64,000 nt of DNA, from contig NZ_CP031168.1 in assembly GCF_022354825.1 (NCBI RefSeq), positions 5,209,501-5,273,500 of the forward strand. The letters run 5' to 3'. Of this stretch, positions 18,301 to 26,140 are shown in pieces. The position numbers and the translations under genes are program-made. Every line of letters begins with the position of its first letter. Position 1 is the first letter of the stretch. The notes beneath the pieces are model-generated. The model did not search any database. It saw only the letters and a list, made by a program, of their open reading frames with translations, and was not told where the DNA came from. This DNA is from Paenibacillus sp. H1-7 (lineage in GTDB: Bacteria > Bacillota > Bacilli > Paenibacillales > NBRC-103111).

Positions 18301-21022
18301 CAGGGTGGGATGGAGACATATAGTCCGTTTCAAAAATTACCGTGCTGGTCTGTTTAGGGAAATTCCTTACGATTTGCGTACTGCCCGGTGCATTATCGTA
18401 TACTTTGAGAGCTTGGCTTGATGAGTTTCCGATCGAATCTTCCGGGACCGGTTGAACCGTCACGGTATGGTCGGCATCCTGCGGATTTGGTGTCACTGCA
18501 TATCCGTCCGGCGTTGAGCCGATAGCCGACTCTTCAAAATCGTCATTCGCGTGGTACACGGTTCCCGGTGTGCCGGTTGGAACTGCACTGACCACATCGG
18601 AAGGAATGCTTTCCCCATTCGCGTTAACAGAAGTTATGACATAGTAGTAAGTCATTCCAGGAGTAAGTCCGGTTTGCGTAAACACTGGCTCGGTTAAACC
18701 GGCGGCAACTTGCGTAAAAGGCCCTTCCGGCAGTTGGCTGCGCTTCACGTTATAGCTCTTCGCATATTCAGCGGGATCCCATGTAAGAGTAATCTGCTCA
18801 TTGCCTGGGGTCGCTGCAACATGGACAGGTGCCGTCGGTAATTCCGTAGGCAGCGCCGTAATGGTTACATTCGAAAAGCTGGATGTATTGTATTTATCCA
18901 CACGGTTATTAGCTTTGGATGCATCGGCAGCCAGACCTGCATATATCTCGTTAGGCAGCGATACATTGGTAGTACCTACCAGCGTCCAATTCACTCCGTC
19001 AGGAGATACGAACGACGTGAACTGGTCTCCTGAACGGACCAATTTGGCCCAATAAGGCAGCTGAAATTCGCTGTCCGGAACAATTTGCGATATCTCCGCG
19101 CCCTTCGCCGTCCGGCTTAACGTTACGCCCCGCTTCCCTGTTTTCATATAAGGAAACACGAGGGATACAAAGGCGGACGATGCGTCCAGGCTCTCGCGGA
19201 ACATAAGACCTGCTTCCGCTCCTTCGTCGGTAGGCGTAATGCTGTCTATTTGGGCAACGATTTCCATATTGCCGCTCATTTGTTGATAAGCGAAATGGAA
19301 TGCGTCTTGAGTCCCCTCGATATCCCCCGCCGATTTCACCGTAATGACGCTGCCGTCGGAACCACTAAGCTGCGTATGTCCGGGTATGCCGGGTGCTCCA
19401 ACATCTGCTGCCGTCCAAGGCGCAATGCTCCCTAGTTGGTTCGCGTGGATTGTAACATTCGTTGAATACGTTGCCGTCCCTGTATTATCAATTGCCTTTG
19501 CAATCAAATAGTGCGTTCCATCCGGAACGTTGTTCCAATCCAAGGTGAACGGAGCCGACAAATCCTCTCCCAGCTTCACTCCGTCACTGTAAAATTCCAC
19601 TTTCTCAACGGTACCGTCACTATCGGAAACCGTTGTAGTAACAGCCACATCCGAGCCTGTTGGAACGATGGCATTGTTTTGCGGCGCGGTAATCGCGACG
19701 TTCGGATTATGGGAACCATTCGTCGTGATCGAGTTCAGATAGATTTCGAGGTTTGTATATCCCTCTGAATTTACCAAACGTCCGTCAGCCGCTTCGTTCG
19801 GATTCAAGCCATGCTGCAGCTCCCAGTTGTTGGGCATCCCGTCGCCGTCATCGTCTACCGCATTGGATACTACGGTTTCATACTCAGGGTAGCCGCCGAC
19901 TTCATTTTGGGAGTTCAAATGTTTACCCGTGCCGTTGATTACATCGTTAATAATTCTTGCATCGACGGGGTCTCTCTTCGGCAATTTGGCTCCAGCCCCT
20001 TCAAGAACTGCAGTATAAGCATCCTGAGCGGATTGAGACGGTAAAGGGTTAAGAGCAAACGAAACCGGCGTGTCCAGTTGTTTGTAATCCGGGTACTTAT
20101 ATACGCCCGACCAGTTATCTGCCGTTAAATCAGGGTAGCCTTCCATAACATTACCGCTAATGTAATAGCTTCCCTTGGTTTCTGCATTCAGAAAGCGTAT
20201 ATTCTCCGTATCGGGACCGGGCTTGTAATAGTTGTTGATTAAATTGGTGGAAGCCTCTTTCCCGCCGTAAGATGCGAAATAGCCCCAGTTATACACCACG
20301 TTGTTCTGAAAATCGTGATAATTGCCTGCCGTACTGTCAAAAGCCGGGTTGCGGCTCGAATTGTGCGCAATCAGATTATGATGGTAGCTTGTGTTCTTGC
20401 CTCCCCAAATCCCGCCATAGCCGTGCTTGCCTTTTACATGACGGCTCAGATGCATCGCCTCGGAGATGACGGACCATTGAACCGTCACATTTTCGTTCCC
20501 ATAGTTACTCATGACTTCATCCACCGACCAGCTGAAAGAACAGTGATCAATAATGATATTCTTCTGGTATCGTCCCCCGAATGCGTCCGCCTCAGTAGGC
20601 ATTTTATCCCCCATTCGAACCCTTAAGTAGCGGATGATGAGGTTGCTGGCTTCAAAAGTCATCGGGTAATCGGAAATCGTGATTCCGTCACCCGGAGCGG
20701 TCTGACCGGCGATGGTCAGATTGGACCCTGTTATTTTCAACGGAGATTGGAGATGAATGTTGCCCCCTACTTTGAAAATGATCATACGGTTGCTGCCGCT
20801 TACTGCGTCGCGTAACGATCCCGGACCGGAGTCGGCAAGCGTATTGACCACATACACCTCCCCTCCGCGCCCGCCAGTAGTGAATTTCCCGCCGCCTTCA
20901 GCTCCGGGGAATGCAAGCGGTACCTGGCTCTGTACAGGTTCAGCCGCAGCATTAGCAGGCAAGCAGCCGGATGAAAGCAATGCGGCTACTAACATTTGAG
21001 AAAGCCATTTTTTCATTAGCAA
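15353..21022 (-). CDS. Secreted bifunctional pectate lyase (PL1) / pectinesterase (CE8), 1,889 residues
   Basis: A very large modular enzyme. In order it has a Sec signal peptide ending near ANA/A (about 26) and a PL1 pectate lyase beta-helix (about 36-435; AFPGAEGGGKFTTGGRGG start, IIIDHCSFSWSVDE core). A bacterial Ig domain (about 441-528), a DUF1349/concanavalin-like domain (about 530-730) and one FN3 domain follow. Next come a LamG-like domain (about 830-1030), four more FN3 domains and a CE8 pectin methylesterase (about 1400-1695). The CE8 motifs are GFQDTLF, AVDFIYG and YLGRPWRP, with both catalytic aspartates present. The chain ends in OmpL47-type Ig-like repeats. There is no S-layer anchor or sortase motif, so it is probably released. 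CE8 removes methyl esters and PL1 then cleaves the polygalacturonate. It is divergent from an AraC regulator. Confidence 0.95.
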   Translation of the reverse strand: MLMKKWLSQMLVAALLSSGCLPANAAAEPVQSQVPLAFPGAEGGGKFTTGGRGGEVYVVNTLADSGPGSLRDAVSGSNRMIIFKVGGNIHLQSPLKITGSNLTIAGQTAPGDGITISDYPMTFEASNLIIRYLRVRMGDKMPTEADAFGGRYQKNIIIDHCSFSWSVDEVMSNYGNENVTVQWSVISEAMHLSRHVKGKHGYGGIWGGKNTSYHHNLIAHNSSRNPAFDSTAGNYHDFQNNVVYNWGYFASYGGKEASTNLINNYYKPGPDTENIRFLNAETKGSYYISGNVMEGYPDLTADNWSGVYKYPDYKQLDTPVSFALNPLPSQSAQDAYTAVLEGAGAKLPKRDPVDARIINDVINGTGKHLNSQNEVGGYPEYETVVSNAVDDDGDGMPNNWELQHGLNPNEAADGRLVNSEGYTNLEIYLNSITTNGSHNPNVAITAPQNNAIVPTGSDVAVTTTVSDSDGTVEKVEFYSDGVKLGEDLSAPFTLDWNNVPDGTHYLIAKAIDNTGTATYSTNVTIHANQLGSIAPWTAADVGAPGIPGHTQLSGSDGSVITVKSAGDIEGTQDAFHFAYQQMSGNMEIVAQIDSITPTDEGAEAGLMFRESLDASSAFVSLVFPYMKTGKRGVTLSRTAKGAEISQIVPDSEFQLPYWAKLVRSGDQFTSFVSPDGVNWTLVGTTNVSLPNEIYAGLAADASKANNRVDKYNTSSFSNVTITALPTELPTAPVHVAATPGNEQITLTWDPAEYAKSYNVKRSQLPEGPFTQVAAGLTEPVFTQTGLTPGMTYYYVITSVNANGESIPSDVVSAVPTGTPGTVYHANDDFEESAIGSTPDGYAVTPNPQDADHTVTVQPVPEDSIGNSSSQALKVYDNAPGSTQIVRNFPKQTSTVIFETDYMSPSHPGTSIVLQVKDEKATKTPISIELRKPVLPVPEDKYMLTYKNKNSQDVKLMELANNRWYNIKIVANVAANKMDIYIDNVLAAKDIDLKDDMRTLGLGSSIIGRTPGTGKGTMYFDNFKIYVEPVASPQGLAAIPGNGKVQLDWTLTNGALSYSVKRSTTKGGPYEIVGPNVTATTFTDSTVSNNTTYYYVVIAHGESGDSGNSNEVTVTPSESAIKPEAPAALKTDARNTQADLSWQPVQNAAAYSIKRSDNAEGPFQVVKNNVMDPFFRDTGLDNGKMYYYVVSATNVAGESENSAVQSVRPVAPLQSPKGLTAIAGDTRSTISWNASEGAATYAVKRSTVNGGPYTVIAENLSGTQFEDKALANGTAYYYVVSAANGTTASANSDSIRVIPVPANTLKAPSDIRLLAGSQMVNIEWTAVPGASFYHVKRALSMNGPFTTIAAVNELAFRDTAVTNGTTYYYAISSVNDKTEGIASFPQEAVPAAVIVVDKNGGGAFTKVQDAVDSIPAGNTARTVIYIRSGTYEEQVTIPATKHAVSFIGEDKENTVITYTGITGTGFNERATAVESNDFIAENITFANGAGTAGVAVALDLRGDRAYLNNVRLIGFQDTLFTNATGKRLYVTDSYIEGAVDFIYGPSIAVFKNSTIHNVRSGGYVTAASTPENQKYGYLFINSKFTAEPGVNNMYLGRPWRPFAHTVFMNTDLGDIVHPAGWNNWGRVENEATARYYEYNNTGSSAEPKGRAPWSKQLKPEEANEYTVQLMMAGSDGWDPTLIASRNHMDITAPTTKDDAPENWSNKDVTVTLTASDSGSGIASTYYSIDGGAQQEGSSVTVTTEGVHTLTYWSVDKAGNVEAKRTAAVRIDKTAPSLKVTLDKKVLWPANHKMVTVTASVYAEDALSHLDSVVLTSITSNENDNDAGKDQQPDIQEASYGTYDTTFMLRAEREGKGSGRVYTITYTAADQAGNINTVSETVTVPHDSGNP

Positions 21023-21218
21023 TCCTCCTCAGGTTTCAATATTGAACTTCATGTACCGGTAGCAATCTTATCTCGGCTTCTATCAAAGAATCCCCCCTTT
21101 CAATAAACTGCAGTCAATTATTGGATTTTACATGCTTGCATTTTTGAAAGTTGTTTGTTATTTTTGCTATGGCAGCGGTTACAGTGAACTTATTAGCAAT
21201 CAAAGGAGTCGGGACCCC
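21023..21218. other. Divergent promoter region of pectate lyase fusion and AraC regulator
   Basis: These 196 bases separate the start of the lyase gene from the preferred start of the regulator. Ribosome sites are visible on both sides (GAGGATTGC on minus, AAAGGAG on plus). No cre box or clear operator palindrome was recognised. Confidence 0.45.
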
Positions 21219-22031
21219 ATGGAAGAAGACTTTCAAATCAATTTTGCCAGGGCGGATAATGTGGCTATGCCCCGGCTTCACTATCACAACCACTTTGAAA
21301 TTTACTATTTATTTGCAGGCGAAAGATATTACTATATTGAAAACCGCACTTACTATGTAAAAAAGGGCTCCATGATTTTTGTTAATAAGAACCATATTCA
21401 CAAAACGTTGGATGGCGGCAAGCTTCATGAACGCGCGGTCGTTTATTTTAATGACACGTTTCTTGAGCAAAATCATGGGAGAGATTTGGATTTGCTGCTA
21501 TCCCCTTTTTTGAATTCAAACCGGATCGTAGAATTGAATAATATGGAACAAAATTATGTGGAAAATCTGTTGTTTCAGATGAAAAATGAGTACAATGACC
21601 GTAACCGCCAAGGTCGCAGTATATTTTTCCAGTCACTACTTGTTCAATTGCTTCTGCTGACGGCCCGAAAGAATGCAGAGATGGCTGATGTAACCTACGT
21701 TCCTATGAATAAAAAGATTTACGAGGCTATCGACTATTGCAACGCCCATTTCATGAAACCGCTTACGATGGAAGGTGTCTCTGCGAACTTTTATATAAGT
21801 TCATTTCACTTCAGCCGGTTATTTAAGCGCTACACGGGCTTTAACTTTACCGAATATGTGAACATGCTGAGAATTCGTGAAGCACAGAGATTGCTAAGAG
21901 AAACCTCCTGCAAAGTAATCGAAATCGCAGAGCAAGTCGGTTACGTCAATATCACGCATTTCAATCGTAAGTTTAAGGAGATCACTATGATGTCGCCTAT
22001 GGAATACAAGAAGCTGATCAAATCCAAATAA
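21219..22031 (+). CDS. AraC-family regulator, probable control of pectate lyase fusion
   Basis: A 270-residue regulator. The N-terminal cupin-like sensor has the HYHNHFEIYYLFAGE pattern typical of sugar-responsive AraC proteins. The C-terminal AraC DNA-binding domain (about 170-268) contains FSRLFKRYTGFNFTEYVNMLR and VGYVNITHFNRKFKE in outline. ATG 21219 is chosen because AAAGGAG lies 10 bases upstream. The in-frame ATG at 21132 has none. It is divergent from the pectate lyase/pectinesterase gene, so local regulation is likely. Confidence 0.9.
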   Translation: MEEDFQINFARADNVAMPRLHYHNHFEIYYLFAGERYYYIENRTYYVKKGSMIFVNKNHIHKTLDGGKLHERAVVYFNDTFLEQNHGRDLDLLLSPFLNSNRIVELNNMEQNYVENLLFQMKNEYNDRNRQGRSIFFQSLLVQLLLLTARKNAEMADVTYVPMNKKIYEAIDYCNAHFMKPLTMEGVSANFYISSFHFSRLFKRYTGFNFTEYVNMLRIREAQRLLRETSCKVIEIAEQVGYVNITHFNRKFKEITMMSPMEYKKLIKSK

Positions 22032-22162
22032 ACGGCTGCAGCTTAACCGGCACTCTTCGAGTGTAATGAATAATAACCCTCCCCTCTACATCCATTTTTG
22101 TTCGCTTAATCAAACTTTGCTATTTTTGCACATTCTTCTAAGCCCATGTTAAACGCAAACAA

Positions 22163-22183
22163 GGCTACCGTTTCACGGTAGCC
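22163..22183 (-). terminator. Hairpin downstream of small membrane protein gene
   Basis: GGCTACCG (22163-22170) pairs with CGGTAGCC (22176-22183). On the minus strand it is followed by TTGTTTG. It lies between two convergent genes, 47 bases beyond the minus-strand stop, and may serve that gene. Confidence 0.5.
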
Positions 22184-22229
22184 CTGTCATGCGATTCCAT
22201 ACTATGCAGCTGTTTATCCGACGTCGGTA

Positions 22230-22445
22230 TCACAAAGTCTGTTTATCTGAGGCAGGATCGTCCGGTTTGGAATCCATCTTTTTTAATATTTTTTGCAGGG
22301 TAGAGTTGATATTCAATAAGGCCATGAATACAAATCCAAGCATAATAAAAGTCACAATCTCTCCAGTGAAGACAGATACGGCTGCTAATAAAACGGCATA
22401 GAGGCCATTCAGATATCCATTATTTAAAAATTTCAGGATGATCAC
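22230..22445 (-). CDS. Small membrane protein coupled to cyclase gene
   Basis: A 71-residue protein with two closely spaced hydrophobic helices (about 13-31 and 33-47) and a charged C-terminal tail. Its ATG overlaps the stop of the upstream cyclase-family gene (ATGA, 22442-22445), so translation is probably coupled. The family was not recognised. Its membrane location and coupling suggest a partner or exporter role, but this is inference. Confidence 0.65.
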   Translation of the reverse strand: MIILKFLNNGYLNGLYAVLLAAVSVFTGEIVTFIMLGFVFMALLNINSTLQKILKKMDSKPDDPASDKQTL

Positions 22446-23209
22446 TCCGTTCCATCTTCCACGATGGCAACAGGACGAGCCCAGCCGGCACTTGCTTTTT
22501 CCACTTTAATTGGAAAACAGCAAATTTTAAACCCGAACGGCTTTGGAAGCTTATCCAAATTAGCCAGCTTCTCAATCTGGCAGTATTCTCGGTCCTTCCC
22601 CACATAATGAGCCGCCCACAGAACACCCGGTCTTGGCTGTGCTTTGTAAGCTTCAGCCTGAAGATTAAGCGGAATATCCCAGCCCCAGCCGTCGGTTCCT
22701 ACTACCTTAATGCCTTGATCCAGCAGCCATAGTGTAGCTTCTGAAGAAACCCCGGCATGAAGGAAGGCATAATGGTCTTGATACAGCTTCTTGTCTGCAT
22801 CGCTTCGGATCAAGACAATATCAAAGGGCTTCAGCGTATACTGAATCCGGTCAAGCTCGGCAATCAAATCTGCCGCACTAATCTCATATCCCGGCGGCTT
22901 CATGCTGAAATCAAGCACGACACCGTCGGAATAAAACCATTCGAGCGGCAGCTCGTCGATCGTTCTGGCTTGCTTCCCTTCCGAAGTCGGCCAGTAGTGC
23001 CAAGGCGCATCGATATGCGTTCCGGCATGCGTATTCAGCGTCACCGTTTCCGTAGCCCATGCCTTACCCTCCGGGAAATCTTCCGGCTCAAGACCAAGCA
23101 CCGCTGCGGCTTGCAGCGCCCCATCCTCATGTGTAGCATATTCGATCTTTGCAGGAAGCGGCTCGCGGATTCGCGGGCTGACCGGCACACTTAAGTCAAT
23201 AAACTTCAT
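22442..23209 (-). CDS. Cyclase-family protein (kynurenine formamidase-like)
   Basis: A 255-residue metal-dependent hydrolase of the cyclase / arylformamidase family. The metal site motif is LNTHAGTHIDAPWHY (H-x-G-T-H-x-D-x-P-x-H) at about residues 75-89. A later IKVVGTDGWGWD segment is where family members close the active site. Family enzymes hydrolyse N-formylkynurenine, isatin or related amides, and the substrate here cannot be assigned. No tryptophan catabolism genes are nearby. The ribosome site GGAGGG precedes ATG. Confidence 0.85.
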   Translation of the reverse strand: MKFIDLSVPVSPRIREPLPAKIEYATHEDGALQAAAVLGLEPEDFPEGKAWATETVTLNTHAGTHIDAPWHYWPTSEGKQARTIDELPLEWFYSDGVVLDFSMKPPGYEISAADLIAELDRIQYTLKPFDIVLIRSDADKKLYQDHYAFLHAGVSSEATLWLLDQGIKVVGTDGWGWDIPLNLQAEAYKAQPRPGVLWAAHYVGKDREYCQIEKLANLDKLPKPFGFKICCFPIKVEKASAGWARPVAIVEDGTE

Positions 23210-23363
23210 CTAAGCTATCCCTCCTCTACTTTTCCGATTCCCATTTTACCATTCATTGGACTTTCGCTGCTAATTCATTCTGCATGAAGAATAATGAACC
23301 CTAGACTAGGCATCCGCATATTGTGAAAAGAAATCATTTTGGAACCTTACGGAGGTTATGATA

Positions 23364-23690
23364 ATGAGTATGCAATACCCGGCAATGCAGCAGCAAGTTC
23401 TATATCAAGCCGATCCTAACGTTGCAACCACCTTAAGATCGGTTCGAGATCGCATGCATCATATTTTCAGTACAAATGTAAATAGGCTAGTTCGAGTTCA
23501 AACCTTGGACGGGAATACCTACGAAGGCGTTATTGTTCATACAGACAAGAATCATGTTTACCTAAGGGCTTCCCACACCCCGGGACATCGCGGTTTTTTT
23601 GGACCTGGTCCGTTCTTTGGCGGCCCAAGCGATGAGGCTATCCTTACCTTGGTGCTCTTCGAGCTGCTTGTCATTGTTTTGCTGGCGTAA
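23364..23690 (+). CDS. Small LSM-like (DUF2642/YuzF-type) protein, possibly spore-associated
   Basis: A 108-residue protein. A central segment, RLVRVQTLDGNTYEGVIVHT followed by KNHVYLRA, resembles the Sm-like fold of small Bacillota proteins such as YuzF. A Gly/Pro/Phe-rich stretch (GFFGPGPFFGGP) and a hydrophobic C-terminal helix follow. ATG 23364 is preferred because GGAGG lies 8 bases upstream. An ATG at 23358 is too close to it. The next gene, 61 bases downstream on the same strand, is also small and aromatic-rich. A coat or exosporium role is a guess from composition. Confidence 0.6.
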   Translation: MSMQYPAMQQQVLYQADPNVATTLRSVRDRMHHIFSTNVNRLVRVQTLDGNTYEGVIVHTDKNHVYLRASHTPGHRGFFGPGPFFGGPSDEAILTLVLFELLVIVLLA

Positions 23691-23751
23691 GGTCAGCAAG
23701 AACGAACCGGCGTTTATCCACTATAATTATGATCTTAAGGAGTGATTATCC

Positions 23752-24030
23752 ATGGCCTATTTGCTACCATCAGGATCACCCGCAGAAGCGCTGCCTCCTC
23801 CTCCCGATTTCACACCTCCGTTTACAGGCGAATCATACCTCATAGATTGCTTGTATAATTATACTTATGTATGGTTATGGAACGGAGAAAGCTTCTGGTA
23901 TTATCCAACCAGTGTTGAGTACGGAGAAGTGTCAGGCTATCGCTGGAGCGGATCGTTCTGGTATTACTACGGGATTGATCCTCGATTCATACGTGCTGTT
24001 TCCTGTCCGCCAATTCCTACACTGTACTAA
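23752..24030 (+). CDS. Small Pro/Tyr/Trp-rich protein, unknown function
   Basis: A 92-residue protein with a proline-rich N-terminus and many Tyr, Trp and Phe residues (YVWLWNGESFWYYPTSVEYG, then RWSGSFWYYYG). This composition is common in Bacillota spore coat proteins and not in soluble enzymes. It shares direction with the preceding LSM-like gene and is followed by a terminator. The ribosome site AAGGAG precedes ATG. The family was not recognised. Confidence 0.6.
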   Translation: MAYLLPSGSPAEALPPPPDFTPPFTGESYLIDCLYNYTYVWLWNGESFWYYPTSVEYGEVSGYRWSGSFWYYYGIDPRFIRAVSCPPIPTLY

Positions 24031-24062
24031 GAGCAGTTGGTAATTTTAGTTAAATCGAACAG

Positions 24063-24090
24063 GCGCCTGCCGTAAGGCAAGCGCTTTTGT
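24063..24090 (+). terminator. Intrinsic terminator of small-protein pair
   Basis: GCGCCTGCC (24063-24071) pairs with GGCAAGCGC (24076-24084) with one mismatch and a GTAA loop, followed by TTTTGTT. Confidence 0.75.
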
Positions 24091-25830
24091 TCATTTGCAA
24101 CCTCTGTAAGACAGTGCTATCGAATCGGATTCATTTCGCAGCTCTTTATGCCATAATTCTTGAAAGTAGGCGCTGTTCCGGATTAAATCATCGAAGTCAC
24201 CGTCACCGACGATCTCCCCGTCTTTTACCAGCAGTATCTTATCCACCTCTTGGATGAATTGAAGCCTATGCGCGACTATGATAAGCGTCTTGCCGCTAAA
24301 CATGGTCAAGATGCCGTCCATGATCCCCTTCTCCGTAATGTTATCCAAGGCTGAGACCGGTTCATCAAGCATAACCACATTCCTTTGCTGTGCAATGATT
24401 CGGCCGAAGGCCAACCGCTGCCTCTCGCCTCCGGAGAGCTTCATTCCTCTCTCACCGACGGTAGTATTCAGTCCATCAGGAAAGCTCAACACTTTTTCCT
24501 TCAAATGAACCAGATCCAGAATTTCATATACACGTTCGTCCGGAACCTCGTTATCAAAGACAATATTTTCCCGTAACGTCGTGTCAAAGATAGGCGCTTC
24601 TTGGGAAATATACGATACATGATCGTATAGACTGTTCAGCTTAAGCTCATCCATTTCAATGCCATCCCACGTAATGCTGCCGGCTTTCTTCTTCAACAGC
24701 CCCAGCATTAATTTGACTATCGTCGATTTACCGCTTCCGCTTAGCCCGACAATGGCGACGGAGCTCCCCTGCTTAATGGAAAAAGTAATTCCGCTTAGCA
24801 ATTTGGAATCCCCATAATCAAAAGCTACATTTCTAAACTCGATGCTTCCTTTAAGCGCCTTCACTTCTCTTCCTGCTTCAAGGTTATGGTCTTCCCGGGC
24901 ATTTACAAACTCCTCGAGCCGGGTGTAGGTTACCCGATTCAGCTTGTAATCCACGTAAAGCACATTAAAAATGGCGACAGGAGTGTACACTTGATCAATA
25001 AACAGGATTAGCGCGATAATGACGCCTATGGAGGACTCACCCGACGTAATCTGCCGGATCCCATAAATCAAAACGACAACCTTAATCATATGGACTAACA
25101 GCGCGAATATGGCAAAAAACGATTCATGGATCATTTTAATCTGCGTACTTTTCATGACGATATCACCCGCAGTATTGTGAAGCCGCTCGATTTCCTTCTC
25201 ATACCTCTTGTTGATCCTGAAGACAACTAGCTCCATGAATCCGCGGATAGCGAATTTGCCCATTTGCTCTTGACTTGTAAGCAGCGAGGATTTGATCCGG
25301 TACAGCCATCGGAGAAGGATATGATTGATAAAGAAGATCACTACGTAACCGGCTGCAATGACCAGCATGATGTTCCTGTTATACAGGCTTATGAACACTA
25401 AGCTAAAGACGAGGGTCGGGAGCAGCTCATGAAATATTCTCAAGTAAAACGAATGAATGATACTCGTTCCGGCCGATGCGCCGTTTTCGATGATTTTAAT
25501 CATTTCACCTGTGCCTATACGCTGGTAGGTGGAATAATCCATCCTGGACACTTTGGCGAGTGCCATGATCTTTACCTTTTCCGCTATGCTATTGGATAAA
25601 TACGTATCGGGATAATTCGTCAAATAATGGAGTGCCGCAGCCCCTGCCAGCAAAGCGCCGTATAGCATGACAAGGGAAGCAACCTCATTCAAATCGTTGG
25701 CTGCAGGCACTTTATCTACAATCTCTTGAAATAATTTAATTCCATAAGTGGTGCAAAATTGCGCCAAAAATCCCATCACAACATATAAAAATATCATCCG
25801 TTTATATAGGAAAAAGCATTGTTTTAACAT
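24091..25830 (-). CDS. ABC exporter, fused membrane and ATPase domains
   Basis: A 579-residue half-transporter of the multidrug exporter type. Six transmembrane helices span about residues 10-295, and the ATPase domain spans about 335-560. Walker A is GLSGSGKST, the signature is LSGGERQR, Walker B is VVMLDEP, and the H-loop is IVAHRL, so it should be active. It probably forms a homodimer and exports a small molecule or peptide. ATG 25830 is chosen because GGAGG lies 10 bases upstream. The in-frame ATG at 25899 would extend the protein through a terminator-like hairpin and has no ribosome site. A long structured leader precedes it (see 25831-26096), suggesting drug-induced attenuation. Confidence 0.92.
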   Translation of the reverse strand: MLKQCFFLYKRMIFLYVVMGFLAQFCTTYGIKLFQEIVDKVPAANDLNEVASLVMLYGALLAGAAALHYLTNYPDTYLSNSIAEKVKIMALAKVSRMDYSTYQRIGTGEMIKIIENGASAGTSIIHSFYLRIFHELLPTLVFSLVFISLYNRNIMLVIAAGYVVIFFINHILLRWLYRIKSSLLTSQEQMGKFAIRGFMELVVFRINKRYEKEIERLHNTAGDIVMKSTQIKMIHESFFAIFALLVHMIKVVVLIYGIRQITSGESSIGVIIALILFIDQVYTPVAIFNVLYVDYKLNRVTYTRLEEFVNAREDHNLEAGREVKALKGSIEFRNVAFDYGDSKLLSGITFSIKQGSSVAIVGLSGSGKSTIVKLMLGLLKKKAGSITWDGIEMDELKLNSLYDHVSYISQEAPIFDTTLRENIVFDNEVPDERVYEILDLVHLKEKVLSFPDGLNTTVGERGMKLSGGERQRLAFGRIIAQQRNVVMLDEPVSALDNITEKGIMDGILTMFSGKTLIIVAHRLQFIQEVDKILLVKDGEIVGDGDFDDLIRNSAYFQELWHKELRNESDSIALSYRGCK

Positions 25831-26096
25831 GGTAATTCTGCCTCCAAAGAGATAATAAAAAAGCCAAGGATTACGCCAGTTATGGCTAAACAGAACCAAT
25901 GGGAAGTCCCACTAATCCTTGCTCAGACAAACCAGTGTCCTTGGCTTTATCGAGATGAATGCCGAACGACACCGTTCAAAGGTATAGCTTTCGTATGCTC
26001 AACAGGGCAGAGAACCCCCTTGATAGCCGGTACGCGTTGTACCCCGGCCCGAAAACTAGTTACTTCGAACGATTCGGATTAGCATCCATTTCACCT
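25831..26096 (-). promoter_or_regulatory. Structured leader with terminator and candidate leader peptide, upstream of ABC exporter
   Basis: Reading on the minus strand, AGGTGA (26091-26096) is followed 5 bases later by a 9-codon ORF. A hairpin GAACG/CGTTC (25964-25977) follows, then a terminator-like 3' arm ending in six T (25857-25873). That arm can pair in two exclusive ways: AAAGCCAAGGA with TCCTTGGCTTT (25860-25870 / 25938-25948), or CAAGGATTA with TAATCCTTG (25865-25873 / 25913-25921). Two small internal hairpins also form (TGGGA/TCCCA and GCCA/TGGC). The exporter ribosome site comes right after. No known riboswitch consensus was recognised. Confidence 0.65.
26056..26085 (-). CDS. Candidate 9-residue leader peptide
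   Basis: ATG at 26085 opens MLIRIVRSN and stops at TAG (26056-26058). AGGTGA lies 5 bases upstream. An alternative ATG 5 bases earlier gives MDANPNRSK but sits only 2-3 bases from the ribosome site. Its position ahead of a structured terminator and an exporter gene fits a regulatory leader peptide. Confidence 0.4.
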   Translation of the reverse strand: MLIRIVRSN

Positions 26097-26140
26097 CATT
26101 TTGAAGGATATTCCAATTGTATCTGTATTAGATGCAACAA

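Noticed and set aside
25831..25899. An N-terminal extension of the ABC exporter from ATG 25899
   Set aside because: The extension runs through the terminator hairpin and T-run and has no ribosome site, while ATG 25830 has GGAGG 10 bases upstream.
25831..26140. Known riboswitches (T-box, SAM, cobalamin, guanidine, c-di-GMP, c-di-AMP) in the exporter leader
   Set aside because: The signature sequences I know for these classes were looked for by eye and not found. A covariance-model search was not possible.
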